Assembly: GCA_017560305.1 (NCBI GenBank)
Contig: JAFYOF010000074.1
Location: 1 to 5,528 of the forward strand
Direction of reading: 5' to 3'
Length of the DNA stretch: 5,528 nucleotides
From: Alistipes sp.
GTDB taxonomy: Bacteria; Bacteroidota; Bacteroidia; Bacteroidales; Rikenellaceae
This document shows, piece after piece, positions 4,708 through 5,528 of this stretch. Made by a program: the position numbers and the translations under genes. Below the pieces are notes generated by a model, which ran no database searches, was not told the origin of the DNA, and saw only the letters and a list, made by a program, of their open reading frames with translations. Each line of letters starts with the position of its first letter. Positions within the stretch are counted from its first letter, which is position 1.

Positions 4708-5528
4708 ATGAATCGAGAATTAGTAATAAATGTTACCCCCAGCGAAATCTCTATCGCCCTGTGTGAAGACAAGGTGCTTGTGGAGTTGAGCAAGGAGCAG
4801 TGTCAGACGGGTTTTTCCGTTGGTGACATCTATCTGGGCAAGGTACGCAAGATTATGCCAGGACTGAATGCGGCATTCGTGAATATCGGTCACGAGAAGG
4901 ACGCCTTCATCCACTATCTCGATTTGGGAAGTCAATTCTCGTCACTGCAACGAGTTGTCGATAGTCACCAGCCAGGAAAGCGTGGAGTAAAGGTCGAGAC
5001 GATGAAGCTCGAGCCTGCAATTGAGAAACAGGGCAAGTTGGCATCCTATCTGCAAGTGGGGCAGACCATAATGGTGCAGATTGCCAAGGAGGCTATCTCG
5101 ACAAAGGGTCCGCGATTGACATCGGACATCTCGCTTGCTGGTCGTAATGTGGTTCTCGTGCCATTCTCGACCAAGATTTCAATCTCACAGAAGATTCGTT
5201 CAAACGAGACAAAGAAACGACTGCGTCGCATCGCCGCGGCAGTCCTTCCCAAGAATTTCGGCGTAATCATACGCACCGCAGCAGCCGAAGCTCAGGACCA
5301 CGACATCGAGCAGGATATCCTCTCGCTGGTAGAGCGCTGGAACAAGGCTGTGGGTAACATACGCAAGAATCAGGCTCCCGCTCTGTTGATGAGCGAGATG
5401 AGTAGAGCCAACACCATAATCCGCGATAGCCTAAATTCGACCTTCTCGCAAATCACGGTCAATGACGAGGCGATGTATCGTGAGATTAAAAACTATATAA
5501 AAGTTATCGACCCCCAGTTGGAGAAGAT
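4708..5528 (+). CDS. rng: Ribonuclease E/G family endoribonuclease, 5' part (cut by window edge)
   Basis: Single-strand endoribonuclease of the RNase E/G family, which processes rRNA and starts mRNA decay in the cytoplasm. The first 273 residues are present and the frame is still open at the window end; the family is usually around 500 residues. The N-terminus (MNRELVINVTPSEISIALCED) is the family's RNase H-like start. An S1 RNA-binding domain follows from about residue 38, with GDIYLGKVRKIMPGLNAAFVNIG (39-61) and DAFIHYLDL (65-73). It has a longer S1 insertion than E. coli RNase G (about 74-115), then VQIAKEAISTKGPRLTSDISLAGR (123-146) and GVIIRTAAAEA (185-195). The metal-binding catalytic Asp pair and zinc-link cysteines lie beyond the window. 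The ATG at 4708 fits the family N-terminus. No complete promoter is visible between the hairpin at 4647-4687 and this start, so it may depend on read-through. Confidence 0.93.
   Translation, partial: MNRELVINVTPSEISIALCEDKVLVELSKEQCQTGFSVGDIYLGKVRKIMPGLNAAFVNIGHEKDAFIHYLDLGSQFSSLQRVVDSHQPGKRGVKVETMKLEPAIEKQGKLASYLQVGQTIMVQIAKEAISTKGPRLTSDISLAGRNVVLVPFSTKISISQKIRSNETKKRLRRIAAAVLPKNFGVIIRTAAAEAQDHDIEQDILSLVERWNKAVGNIRKNQAPALLMSEMSRANTIIRDSLNSTFSQITVNDEAMYREIKNYIKVIDPQLEK

Noticed and set aside
1..5528. Mobile element, CRISPR array, tRNA, rRNA or riboswitch
   Set aside because: No transposase or integrase, regularly spaced repeats, tRNA arm pattern or known riboswitch core was found on either strand.

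Overview
This window is a stretch of a Bacteroidota chromosome, most likely order Bacteroidales. The evidence is a PorX-type PglZ-domain response regulator next to tsaE, Bacteroidetes-type HU and RNase G proteins, a very basic 29-residue mS38/bS22-like protein, the absence of Shine-Dalgarno sequences before the genes, and two exact matches to the Bacteroides-type promoter (TTTG, about 20 bases, TAnnTTTG). Genus cannot be fixed from the sequence. All genes lie on the + strand, are tightly packed, and no mobile element, CRISPR array, tRNA or rRNA is visible.

Layout. (1) 1-1569: the 3' part of a porX-like gene followed after 6 bases by tsaE, closed by a rho-independent terminator at 1598-1635. 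(2) 1614-4076: a consensus promoter embedded in that terminator, an inverted repeat near the expected transcription start, then dsbD (complete, three-domain thiol-disulfide transporter) and, 20 bases later, a small SRPBCC/START-like protein. No clear terminator follows. (3) 4144-4609: a second consensus promoter driving an HU-family gene and a 29-codon gene for a mS38/bS22-like (AURKAIP1/COX24 domain) ribosomal-type protein. (4) 4618-4687: a hairpin and then a strong terminator-like hairpin with a U-run, ending only 20 bases before (5) an RNase E/G-family gene (4708 to the window edge, cut at the 3' end).

The genes are mainly housekeeping: signalling (PorX), tRNA t6A modification (TsaE), periplasmic reducing power (DsbD), nucleoid structure (HU), ribosome (mS38-like) and RNA processing (RNase G). 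I see no obvious new multi-gene system. The parts that reward a second look are regulatory: a promoter built into the preceding terminator, the symmetric element downstream of it, and the possible attenuator between the tiny ribosomal-type gene and the RNase G gene.
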